Below are positions 36,471 through 43,866 of a DNA stretch of 64,000 nucleotides, piece by piece. The stretch comes from JADFAK01 sp047615865 (GTDB lineage: Bacteria; Bacteroidota; Bacteroidia; Flavobacteriales_D; Sanyastnellaceae), in the NCBI GenBank assembly GCA_047615865.1, contig JBLHIB010000002.1, positions 1-64,000 of the forward strand, in the 5' to 3' direction. Each line of letters opens with the position of its first letter. Positions within the stretch are counted from its first letter, which is position 1. The notes below the pieces were generated by a model. The model was not told where the DNA came from, did not search any database, and saw only the letters and a program-made list of their open reading frames with translations. A program made the translations under genes and the position numbers.

Positions 36471-38203
36471 AATTGCTGGTCACCATATCGTTTTTGTTGC
36501 TGTTGACGCTCGGATCTATCGGACAGTGCAACAATTTCACCTTTACCTTCGGTGGTGGTGGATGGGACAGTGAGATTACTTGGAACATTGCGAATGCGGG
36601 AGGAGCAATCCTTTCATCTGGCGGAGCTCCTGCTTCGGTAACCCTATGTTTAGACTATGGATGCTACACGGTCAACATGTTCGATTCATTCGGTGATGGA
36701 TGGAATGGAGCCGTATACAATGTAGTTGATTCAGGCGGTGTCGATGTGGCCTCTGGTTCGCTAGATACTGCGGATAGTGGTGATGGCTTGTCTTTCGGAT
36801 CAACCGTCGAATGCTTCAACGAGCCAGTTCCGTGCAACGATACAGTGTATGAGTTGAATGTAGGCGGAGGTACTTATGACTCCGAAATATCTTGGTCTTT
36901 TTCGTATGACGGCGGCACTCAAATAATCAATGGCGGTGCGCCAACCACTGTAGCTCTCTGCCTAGCAGATGGATGTTACAACCTGCTATTACTAGATTCT
37001 TTTGGTGACGGTTGGAATGGTGCCAACTGGACCATTACTACCAGTGGTGGCGCAATCGTAGGTTCAGGCACGCTGAGCGCAGGTAGCTCCAACTTGGTTT
37101 ATTTGGAAATAGGCTCAGGTGTGTGCGATGTGACTTACCCTTCCCAAGATTGTTTAGGTGCACTTACTATTTGTGATGACCAAACCTTCGATGGAAATAG
37201 CGATGGATCAGGCATGGTAAATGAATTGAATGCCACCAACGCGGGATGTTTGGCTTTTGAAAACCAAGCTTCGTGGTTCATTTTTTCACCAACAACGACT
37301 GGAACGATTGAATTCACCCTCATTCCTTCCAATGGAATCGACTACGACTTTGCAATTTGGGGACCTTATGAGGAAGTTTCTTGTCCTCCTCAACAAGCTC
37401 CATTGAGGTGTTCTTGGTCTAGCTTATACGCATCCACAGGTTTGCAAATAAACACAGCCGAAGGAGACGTCAGTGAAGGTGCTGGTGGCGATGCATGGGT
37501 CGAGGCCATTACTATAACAGCAGCAGAAGTCGACTTGTTTTATATCATGCTAATCGATAATTGGACAGCTGACAACACATCTTTTACCATGGATTGGGAT
37601 CTGACAGGTGTTGTTCTTAATTGTCAGATTCTGTTGCCTGTTGAGTTCCTCTCATTCGAGGGACTTCCTTTTGATGATTACAATCTCCTGCAATGGACAA
37701 CAGCTTCGGAAGTGAATGCAGCCTACTATGAGATTGAACGATCGCAGGACATGCTCAATTGGAATTCGATAGGATATGAATTGGCGTCTGGATATTCACA
37801 ACAAACGCAAGATTACACTTTCAAAGATCTTCATAAAAGCAATTTCGTTGAGTATTATAGACTCAAACAATTCGACACGAATGGCCACTTTTTCTATTCA
37901 GAAACTAGGGCTATTGATCCAATTGGGAAATTGGTCGTGGGTAAGATTTTTCCGAATCCAAGTGATGATAGTTTTAGGGTCAATATAAATTCTTCGATTG
38001 GAAATGTAAACTTGAATTATTCAATCTATGACAACTCTGGTCGCCGAATAATTACTGAGGTACTTCGAACTGTGAGTGGCTCATCGTCTTACTTAGTACC
38101 CACCAATCAATTGACGAATGGCTCCTATGTATTCTCGATTCAAAACGCCGACGGGACAATTTTAGAACATGCCCATCTCGCTATTGATCATTCCAGCGAG
38201 TAA
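36467..38203 (+). CDS. Secreted protein with two DSFGDGWNG modules and T9SS type A domain
   Basis: Protein of 578 residues. Signal peptide 1-20 (LLLLTLGSIGQ). Two tandem modules of about 95 residues (about 22-118 and 125-220) share WDSEITW/YDSEISW, a GGAP strand, CLxxGCY and DSFGDGWNGA. A cleaved-adhesin-like domain follows (about 228-385: DCLGALTICDDQTFDG, SWFIFSPTTTGTIEFTL), then the LPVEFLSF fibronectin-like segment (about 388-480: LLQWTTASEVNAAYYEIERS) common before sorting domains, and a type A domain (IFPNPSDDSF). By family it is exported by T9SS; the ligand is unknown. Its last 16 bases overlap the 3' end of the convergent RlaP-like gene. Confidence 0.9.
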   Translation: MKLLVTISFLLLLTLGSIGQCNNFTFTFGGGGWDSEITWNIANAGGAILSSGGAPASVTLCLDYGCYTVNMFDSFGDGWNGAVYNVVDSGGVDVASGSLDTADSGDGLSFGSTVECFNEPVPCNDTVYELNVGGGTYDSEISWSFSYDGGTQIINGGAPTTVALCLADGCYNLLLLDSFGDGWNGANWTITTSGGAIVGSGTLSAGSSNLVYLEIGSGVCDVTYPSQDCLGALTICDDQTFDGNSDGSGMVNELNATNAGCLAFENQASWFIFSPTTTGTIEFTLIPSNGIDYDFAIWGPYEEVSCPPQQAPLRCSWSSLYASTGLQINTAEGDVSEGAGGDAWVEAITITAAEVDLFYIMLIDNWTADNTSFTMDWDLTGVVLNCQILLPVEFLSFEGLPFDDYNLLQWTTASEVNAAYYEIERSQDMLNWNSIGYELASGYSQQTQDYTFKDLHKSNFVEYYRLKQFDTNGHFFYSETRAIDPIGKLVVGKIFPNPSDDSFRVNINSSIGNVNLNYSIYDNSGRRIITEVLRTVSGSSSYLVPTNQLTNGSYVFSIQNADGTILEHAHLAIDHSSE

Positions 38204-39201
38204 GCAAATTTGCGCGTAGCGCAGAGAAAATCATTCAAGTAATTTATATCCGGAATAGCGGGAAGACTGGATTGGGCAAAAGCCTCATTCATTTCTACTA
38301 GGGAGCTTTCAAGTTTAATAACCAAATCCTCGTAGGCATGCTGGTATTGCCTGACTTCAAGTAAGAACGCACGATCCGCTTCACGACGCACGACTAATTT
38401 TCCCGTCCTAGCTAATTCAATACCCATGAGCACCAATCGAAAAGCGTGCATGACGTTCTTTGCATTGTAGTCATGGTGTAGCTCCTGTCCATCCTTCTGA
38501 AGCTTTTTCCAAGTCCAATAGGTCTTATACGTCTTTTGGTAGGACTTCCACTCCGATTCACTCAGACTTGCCCAGCCCAAAACTTTGGCTCCTTTATTTT
38601 CTCCTAGAATCAACTCACCAGAAACATCTATCATCGGCTTGTCATCGTGAACTTCTACAATTTGAATAAATCGATCCAACTGTCGAAATCCAAGAGCCTT
38701 TGACTGCTGAGTTTGCCATTCATCAAACTTGATCAATTGCTCCGTCCCCAATACGTGTAAAAAGTCCAAGGCCGATTTGCGATCATCACTTTCTGGGACA
38801 TGAATCATGCCTTTGATCTTTCGTGCCTTTCTAATTTGTGAAAGTGCGTAACCAGCAAATGAATCTTTGCATTGTTTGGATAAGACTTTAGAATGATCGA
38901 TCGAGTGAATCCACTCTTTTCCGACTTGGACGCAGTCATCGGGAATAGCTATAAACTCAACGACACTGGGATTGCTTTTTGCCAATAACCGAATGAACTT
39001 GCCTACTTCAAACAAAACGTTGTCATTCGTTTCATTCGACTCATCCTCCGTAAAAGCACCACGCAGAAAATCGTTTTTATCGGCGATGAAGACTCCACGA
39101 TGGTCAATATCCGACTCGGCAGAATTTAATCCGTAAGCATGGCTGCCTCCAACACATTGAAAGAGTATTGACTCTTGCGGAACAAGCTTGAGGTCAATCA
39201 A
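38188..39201 (-). CDS. RlaP-like predicted nucleotidyltransferase
   Basis: Protein of 337 residues. The nucleotidyltransferase core is at the N-terminus: GGSHAYGL (18-25) followed by the metal-binding D31-I-D33. The rest is helical (FLHVLGTEQL, DYNAKNVMHAFRLVLMGIELART), matching the RlaP family (DNA polymerase beta superfamily, first noted beside RNA ligases in RNA repair loci). No RNA ligase is present here. The only usable start is TTG at 39201, since the ribA stop lies three bases upstream in the same frame; translation probably depends on ribA. Substrate unknown. The 3' end overlaps the convergent T9SS gene by 16 bases. Confidence 0.85.
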   Translation of the reverse strand: MIDLKLVPQESILFQCVGGSHAYGLNSAESDIDHRGVFIADKNDFLRGAFTEDESNETNDNVLFEVGKFIRLLAKSNPSVVEFIAIPDDCVQVGKEWIHSIDHSKVLSKQCKDSFAGYALSQIRKARKIKGMIHVPESDDRKSALDFLHVLGTEQLIKFDEWQTQQSKALGFRQLDRFIQIVEVHDDKPMIDVSGELILGENKGAKVLGWASLSESEWKSYQKTYKTYWTWKKLQKDGQELHHDYNAKNVMHAFRLVLMGIELARTGKLVVRREADRAFLLEVRQYQHAYEDLVIKLESSLVEMNEAFAQSSLPAIPDINYLNDFLCATRKFAYSLE

Positions 39202-39204
39202 AGT

Positions 39205-39798
39205 TCAAAGATTAAGTCCCTTGATCAAGTGCCCCATGCTATTCATCTTCGTTCGCAAGTAACTCGCATTTTCTTCGCGCGCCTCAATTTCAATTGGAAC
39301 ACGCTCAATGACTTGGATCTCACTTTTGGAAAATACATCAACTTTTTCCGGATTGTTGGTGAACAAGTTGATCTTCGAAATACCCAAGTCCATTAAAATA
39401 TCAATGGCCATTGAGTAATCTCTGGAATCACTATGGAACCCAAGCGCAAGGTTGGCTTTGATGGTATCCATTCCTTCGTCTTGAAGATTATAGGCTTTCA
39501 TTTTGTTAACTAAGCCAATGCCCCTTCCTTCCTGTCGGAGATATATAAGCACACCTCCTTTGCCACCGAAATGAGACATTGATGTATTCAATTGTTCACC
39601 ACAGTCACATCGCACTGAACCGAATACATCACCTGTCATACATTCGGAGTGAATTCTCACATCGACCATGTCATCGGTTGGTACTATACAATTGACCAGT
39701 GCCAAATGAGGAAATCCCTCGAAACCACTATCGTAAGCTACCATATCAAACGTTCCGTGAACGGTTGGTAGCTTTGCTTCTGCTAACTTCTGAATCAT
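39205..39798 (-). CDS. ribA: GTP cyclohydrolase II
   Basis: Protein of 197 residues, normal for a stand-alone RibA. It converts GTP to 2,5-diamino-6-ribosylamino-pyrimidinone phosphate, the first step of riboflavin synthesis. The zinc ligands C53, C64 and C66 are present in ECMTGDVFG and RCDCGEQL, and the catalytic loop LRQEGRGIGL (87-96) and NLALGFHSD are intact. This matters because the RibBA protein at 52141 has lost all of these residues, so this gene probably supplies the activity. A good promoter (TTTG, 18 bases, TATCTTTG) ends 6 bases before the ATG. The RlaP-like gene follows three bases after its stop. Confidence 0.95.
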   Translation of the reverse strand: MIQKLAEAKLPTVHGTFDMVAYDSGFEGFPHLALVNCIVPTDDMVDVRIHSECMTGDVFGSVRCDCGEQLNTSMSHFGGKGGVLIYLRQEGRGIGLVNKMKAYNLQDEGMDTIKANLALGFHSDSRDYSMAIDILMDLGISKINLFTNNPEKVDVFSKSEIQVIERVPIEIEAREENASYLRTKMNSMGHLIKGLNL

Positions 39799-39804
39799 TC
39801 TTTA

Positions 39805-39834
39805 CAAAGATAATCAATTCAGTGTCCTACCAAA
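39805..39834 (-). promoter_or_regulatory. ribA promoter (TTTG-N18-TATCTTTG)
   Basis: Both Bacteroidota sigma elements are present on the minus strand: TTTG at 39831-39834 and TATCTTTG at 39805-39812, 18 bases apart. The -7 element ends 6 bases before the ribA ATG, implying a leaderless or near-leaderless mRNA. The -33 part touches the end of the upstream gene (stop at 39836). No FMN riboswitch fits in this space. Confidence 0.65.
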
Positions 39835-39835
39835 T

Positions 39836-40900
39836 CTATGGACAAACAGTTCCAAAGACTCCTAAGAATATGAGCAGATCGCTGGTATCCACTACCAAAT
39901 CATCATTTAAATCACCCACGCACCCTGGAGCTACTGTAAAAGCACAAGTACCATCGTCTTCTGTCGCAGTCGAATCATAATTTGTGGCGTCGGTATACGT
40001 ACAACCAAGAATACTATAATTCCAAAATGAAACGCCAACATCAGATCCACCGCCAGTAAACGAAAATGGAGAACCTCCATCGATAAATTCCCCAGAGTTC
40101 CATACTCCTGCCGCTACTGCAACAGGTTCACGTTGATGTGATGCCGATCCCCATTGAACATAGTCTTCTATGGCCGCAGAGCTCGAGAAAACATTTATGT
40201 TGTACAAAGCCACTTCGCCGTCAAAACCATTTAATGAGCTCCATTCAACTAGCACTGACTCTCCTGGCGATAGATCAAAATCTCCAATTGAGTTACTTAC
40301 CAGCTGAACCTCGAGGTAACTCGGGAAATTGCAAAGAAACCATCCAGAGATATCTTGTTCAACGGTACCAAAGTTCTTGAGTTGAGCAGTGTTCGTGTTT
40401 AAATCAACATGTGCAATGCGGACATTACTTTGAGCAATTGCCCAAAAAGCACTTCCATAGTCTCCAGCTCCACCAATAAATGCCATGGCAGCTGTTCCTG
40501 AGATAAATTCTCCGGCAAACCAAACATTGGCTCCTATAGCGACACCTTCTCGAAAATGTCCAGCATTTCCCCATTCGACATAGTCAACCATAGCAGCCGA
40601 GCTGCCGAAACTTGACGACGAGTACAGTCCACTCTCGCCATCAGAACCTAGAAGAGCCGGCCATATAAAAGACAGACTTGAACCAGGATCTATATCGGTG
40701 TCCAGTGCAGTCAAAGTCGCAATTACATCGTAGGACGGGAAATTGCACATTGAATATGGGCCTACGTCCAAATTGGCATCACCAAGGTTGGTCAGTTGGA
40801 CTTCATTCGTTGTTGGGTCGATCAAAGTGATTCGCACGTCTGCCTGAGCCGTACAGGCCATTGTCACAAGAACAGCGCCAAGTAATGTTAAAGTTTTCAT
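39836..40900 (-). CDS. Secreted lamin-tail-like protein with dockerin-like C-terminus
   Basis: Protein of 354 residues. Signal peptide 1-20 (LTLLGAVLVTMACTAQA). Two copies of a module of about 125 residues follow (RITLIDPTTNEVQLTNLGDANLD and, second, RIAHVDLNTNTAQLKNFGT are the matching starts, given here in part), resembling LTD/lamin-tail Ig folds with CNFPSY and YVEWG/YVQWG. Then comes one Cys/Asp-rich unit (GCTYTDATNYDSTATEDDGTC), as in the 41094 gene, and a final EF-hand-like stretch (GDLNDDLVVDTSDLLIFLGVFG). There is no T9SS type A or B domain. The shared ending with 41094-43724 suggests a common surface or sorting module; this is inference. The TATATTTG promoter element is 27 bases upstream. 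Confidence 0.82.
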   Translation of the reverse strand: MKTLTLLGAVLVTMACTAQADVRITLIDPTTNEVQLTNLGDANLDVGPYSMCNFPSYDVIATLTALDTDIDPGSSLSFIWPALLGSDGESGLYSSSSFGSSAAMVDYVEWGNAGHFREGVAIGANVWFAGEFISGTAAMAFIGGAGDYGSAFWAIAQSNVRIAHVDLNTNTAQLKNFGTVEQDISGWFLCNFPSYLEVQLVSNSIGDFDLSPGESVLVEWSSLNGFDGEVALYNINVFSSSAAIEDYVQWGSASHQREPVAVAAGVWNSGEFIDGGSPFSFTGGGSDVGVSFWNYSILGCTYTDATNYDSTATEDDGTCAFTVAPGCVGDLNDDLVVDTSDLLIFLGVFGTVCP

Positions 40901-40927
40901 CTTAGTTGTGTGTGTGGTTAACTACTA

Positions 40928-40935
40928 CAAATATA
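40928..40935 (-). promoter_or_regulatory. Bacteroidota -7 element (TATATTTG)
   Basis: TAnnTTTG match on the minus strand 27 bases before the ATG at 40900, between the terminator of the upstream gene and this gene. Confidence 0.5.
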
Positions 40936-41041
40936 CTTCCTTTCTATTTTAAACTTGCTGGTCAAAAGTCAATTTATTGCCCTTGCATGAATCCCATTCA
41001 TTAGATAAATCGACGTTATTAATACCCATTTTCGAAAGCAT

Positions 41042-41072
41042 AAAAAAGGGGCTTCCAGTTGAAAGCCCCTTT
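41042..41072 (-). terminator. Rho-independent terminator after the 72-bp-repeat gene
   Basis: On the minus strand AAAGGGGCTT pairs with AAGCCCCTTT (41063-41072 with 41045-41054) around an 8-base loop and runs into six T. It sits 22 bases after the stop at 41094. Confidence 0.88.
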
Positions 41073-41093
41073 AAAAATATTTATTCTTAGCTC

Positions 41094-43724
41094 TTAGTTA
41101 CATGAAGTACCAAATATTCCAAGGAAGATAAGAAGGTCTTGAGTATTGATTTGACCATCTAAAGTGAAATCACCTAAGCAGGTATCAACACATGATCCAT
41201 CGTCCGTATTTGCATAAGGATTGTAGTTGTCAAAAATTGAGTTCGTACAACCTAGGTTCACAGCGACACATCCACCATTATCTACGTTTGCCGAAGAGTC
41301 ATAGTTGAATGCCGTTGAATCTGTACAACCAGAAACAGCAGCCATACATGAACCATCATCTGTGTTGGCTAGAGAGTTATAGTTGATCGCAGAGCAATCA
41401 GTACAACCCATCGCAACAGATATACAAGAACCGTCATCTGAATTTGCACTAGCATTGTAATTCAATGCAGTTGAATCAGTACAACCTAGACAAACAAATA
41501 CACAAGATCCGTCGTCTTCGGTAGCAGTGCTATCGTAGTTTGAAGCATCTGGGTAAGTACATCCTGAAATCACAAAAACACAAGAACCATCATCGCAACC
41601 AGCTAGTGAGTTGTAGTTGATAGCAGTTGAAGTAGTACATCCTGGGAATGTACAAGAACCGTCATCACAACCTGCTGTAGAAACATAGTTACAAGTTCCC
41701 ATAATAGTACATCCTGGGAAAGTACATGAACCATCGTCACAACCTGCGGTTGAAGCATAGTTACAAGCTCCTATAGTAGTACATCCTGGGAATGTACAAG
41801 AACCGTCATCACAACCTGCCGTTGAATCGTAGTTACAAGCTCCTAAAGTAGTACAGCCTGGAAAAGTACATGAACCATCGTCACAACCTGCGGTTGAATT
41901 GAAGTTACATGCATTTGAAACATTACATCCTGGGAACGTACATGATCCGTCGTCACAACCTGCCGTTGAATCGTAGTTACATGCATTTGAAACATTACAT
42001 CCTGGGAATGTACATGATCCGTCGTCACAACCGGCGGTTGAATCGTAATTACATGCATTTGAAATATTACATCCTGGGAATGTACATGATCCGTCGTCGC
42101 AACCTGCTAGAGAATCGTAATTACATGCATTTGAAATATTACATCCTGGGAATGTACATGATCCGTCGTCACAACCGGCGGTTGAATCGTAATTACATGC
42201 ATTTGAAATATTACATCCTGGGAATGTACATGATCCGTCGTCGCAACCTGCTAGAGAATCATAGTTACATGCATTTGAAATATTACATCCTGGGAATGTA
42301 CATGATCCGTCGTCACAACCTGCCGTTGAATCGTAGTTACATGCAATTGAAAGACTACATCCTGGGAATGTACATGATCCGTCGTCGCAACCTGCTAGAG
42401 AATCATAGTTACATGCCCCAACAATGTTACATCCAGGGTAAGTACATGAACCATCATCCACATTTGCAGTAGAATCATAGTTACAAGCATTCGTGTCCAT
42501 ACAGCCATCAACCATAAGCGGGAAAGTCAAAAACTCTCCAGGAACTTGTGGGTTGCTGCCATCTTGAGCACGATACTGTAAGTTAAATGTAAGATCAACA
42601 AAACCATCCGTAGTCACCTGAGCGAGTAGTACTCGGCCCAATACGTCAGGAAAGGCTGTAGGCTCAGTGTCAGGAAATACGTACCATGCACCACCAGCAG
42701 CATCACTGATATCCAATGAACCACCCGCTTCAAAAGGAGCGCTGTTGTCGTTCACAGAAGCAACACCATTTGGTCCAGACTCAGCGCCAATTGTTACCCA
42801 TGAATCAAACTCTAAAGGTGGAGTCATAGGGAAAAATGCTGGATCAATTGAATTCGAAGTAAAGCCTCCGCCTCCATCTTGGTAAAAAGATGTTGATGTG
42901 TTAATAGACAAAGGAGTAACGTCCTGGCCATAACAAACTACCATCTGATCAAGTGGGTTGGTGAAGTTGGCATATACTCGGTAAGTATCCATAGCTCCAA
43001 CAGTGTTAGATGCTACCAATTCCCAAGATAAGTTAACATAAGAAGGTGCAGGATAAGTACATGAACCATCATCCTCTGTTGCCAAAGAACTGTAGTTCAA
43101 TGCCGTTGAATCCATACATCCAGGAACACCTGATAAACTGAGGGTAACACCCACTTCTTGAAAAGAAATATTCGCTGCGTCTCTCCATTGAAGGTTCAAC
43201 GTAAGATCAATCAATCCGTCAGTCGTAAACTGTCCAAGCATGATTTGACCATTCACATCAGGCAATGCTGATGGGTCGCCAGGCAACAAGAATAGAGATC
43301 CACCTACAATGTCATTCACTACAAAACCTCCACCTGCTTCAAATAAATCGAAATAAGTATCTAAACCAATTGTATTCAAAGTCGAGCCAACATTGTCAGC
43401 ATATGCTAGAGTGAAGTATGAATCCCATTCTATTTCTGGTACCAATCCGAAAAAAGCTGGATTGATATCCAATGAAATAGGCCCACCGAAAGTATTTTGA
43501 TAGAAAGTTGTTGATGTCGACACTGACATCGGTTGCGTGTCAAACCCGTACATAGCAATTAATTGGTCTGTCGGATTGTCAAACTCTGCATATACTCTCC
43601 AAGTAACATTTCCGGGTATAGCATTTGATGCATAAACTTCTGCAACAATACCAGTAAACGCGGCAAAGCCCAATGATGGAACAAGAAATAAACAAAGCGA
43701 GACGAATAGATTTCGAATACTCAT
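41094..43724 (-). CDS. Secreted Cys/Asp-rich tandem-repeat protein with dockerin-like C-terminus
   Basis: Protein of 876 residues. Signal peptide 1-21 (LFVSLCLFLVPSLGFA). Two related N-terminal domains of about 175 residues (about 22-200 and 225-410; shared features NPTDQ/NPLDQ, STSTTFYQ/STSFYQ, FEAGG, DVNGQ/DVLGR, TTDGxxDLTxNLQ) are separated by one Cys/Asp unit. From about 410 to 840 run 18 units of about 24 residues, pattern CNYDSxAGCDDGSCTFPGC. The first 12 lie in a perfect 72-bp DNA array. The C-terminus (GDFTLDGQINTQDLLIFLG) is EF-hand or dockerin-like and matches the 39836 gene. The unit recalls calcium-binding acidic repeats such as thrombospondin type 3. Similar units are common in marine Flavobacteriales; no function is known to me. 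Flanked by a TATTTTTG promoter element and a strong terminator. Confidence 0.9.
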   Translation of the reverse strand: MSIRNLFVSLCLFLVPSLGFAAFTGIVAEVYASNAIPGNVTWRVYAEFDNPTDQLIAMYGFDTQPMSVSTSTTFYQNTFGGPISLDINPAFFGLVPEIEWDSYFTLAYADNVGSTLNTIGLDTYFDLFEAGGGFVVNDIVGGSLFLLPGDPSALPDVNGQIMLGQFTTDGLIDLTLNLQWRDAANISFQEVGVTLSLSGVPGCMDSTALNYSSLATEDDGSCTYPAPSYVNLSWELVASNTVGAMDTYRVYANFTNPLDQMVVCYGQDVTPLSINTSTSFYQDGGGGFTSNSIDPAFFPMTPPLEFDSWVTIGAESGPNGVASVNDNSAPFEAGGSLDISDAAGGAWYVFPDTEPTAFPDVLGRVLLAQVTTDGFVDLTFNLQYRAQDGSNPQVPGEFLTFPLMVDGCMDTNACNYDSTANVDDGSCTYPGCNIVGACNYDSLAGCDDGSCTFPGCSLSIACNYDSTAGCDDGSCTFPGCNISNACNYDSLAGCDDGSCTFPGCNISNACNYDSTAGCDDGSCTFPGCNISNACNYDSLAGCDDGSCTFPGCNISNACNYDSTAGCDDGSCTFPGCNVSNACNYDSTAGCDDGSCTFPGCNVSNACNFNSTAGCDDGSCTFPGCTTLGACNYDSTAGCDDGSCTFPGCTTIGACNYASTAGCDDGSCTFPGCTIMGTCNYVSTAGCDDGSCTFPGCTTSTAINYNSLAGCDDGSCVFVISGCTYPDASNYDSTATEDDGSCVFVCLGCTDSTALNYNASANSDDGSCISVAMGCTDCSAINYNSLANTDDGSCMAAVSGCTDSTAFNYDSSANVDNGGCVAVNLGCTNSIFDNYNPYANTDDGSCVDTCLGDFTLDGQINTQDLLIFLGIFGTSCN
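41636..42499 (-). repeat. Tandem array, 12 x 72 bp, with 144-bp higher-order period
   Basis: Unit boundaries (TACATCC or TACAGCC on the plus strand) recur every 72 bases from 41636 to 42500 without a single indel, giving 12 units of 24 codons. Between about 42030 and 42420 two unit types alternate (SLAGC codons GCTAGAGAATC at 42107, 42251 and 42395; STAGC type between them), so an older 144-bp unit was itself amplified. More diverged units of 72 to 78 bp continue down to about 41170. Confidence 0.95.
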
Positions 43725-43776
43725 AAAAGTGAATTTTGGTTAAGGTGAAACACTAAGGTATTTGCACTGAGGTTCA

Positions 43777-43784
43777 CAAAAATA
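43777..43784 (-). promoter_or_regulatory. Bacteroidota -7 element (TATTTTTG)
   Basis: TAnnTTTG match on the minus strand 52 bases before the ATG at 43724. A TTTG at 43799-43802 lies upstream, but the spacing of 14 bases is short. Confidence 0.45.
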
Positions 43785-43866
43785 GGGAATTGTAGCCACA
43801 AATCATATTTACTAAGCGATGAAATTTACCATCCTATCGATAATCCCCTTTAACTCGTAGAGAATT

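Noticed and set aside
39799..39835. FMN riboswitch ahead of ribA
   Set aside because: The leader is only a few bases and nothing resembling the RFN element is present; the ribBA leader (53290-53305) is also too short.
41909..42472. A 187-codon plus-strand open frame with repeated peptide units across the 72-bp array
   Set aside because: It is the antisense shadow of the tandem repeat; a period of 72 (divisible by 3) keeps all frames open. It has no promoter, signal peptide or domain.
41636..42499. Possible CRISPR array
   Set aside because: Repeats are adjacent 72-bp coding units without unique spacers, and no cas gene is near.
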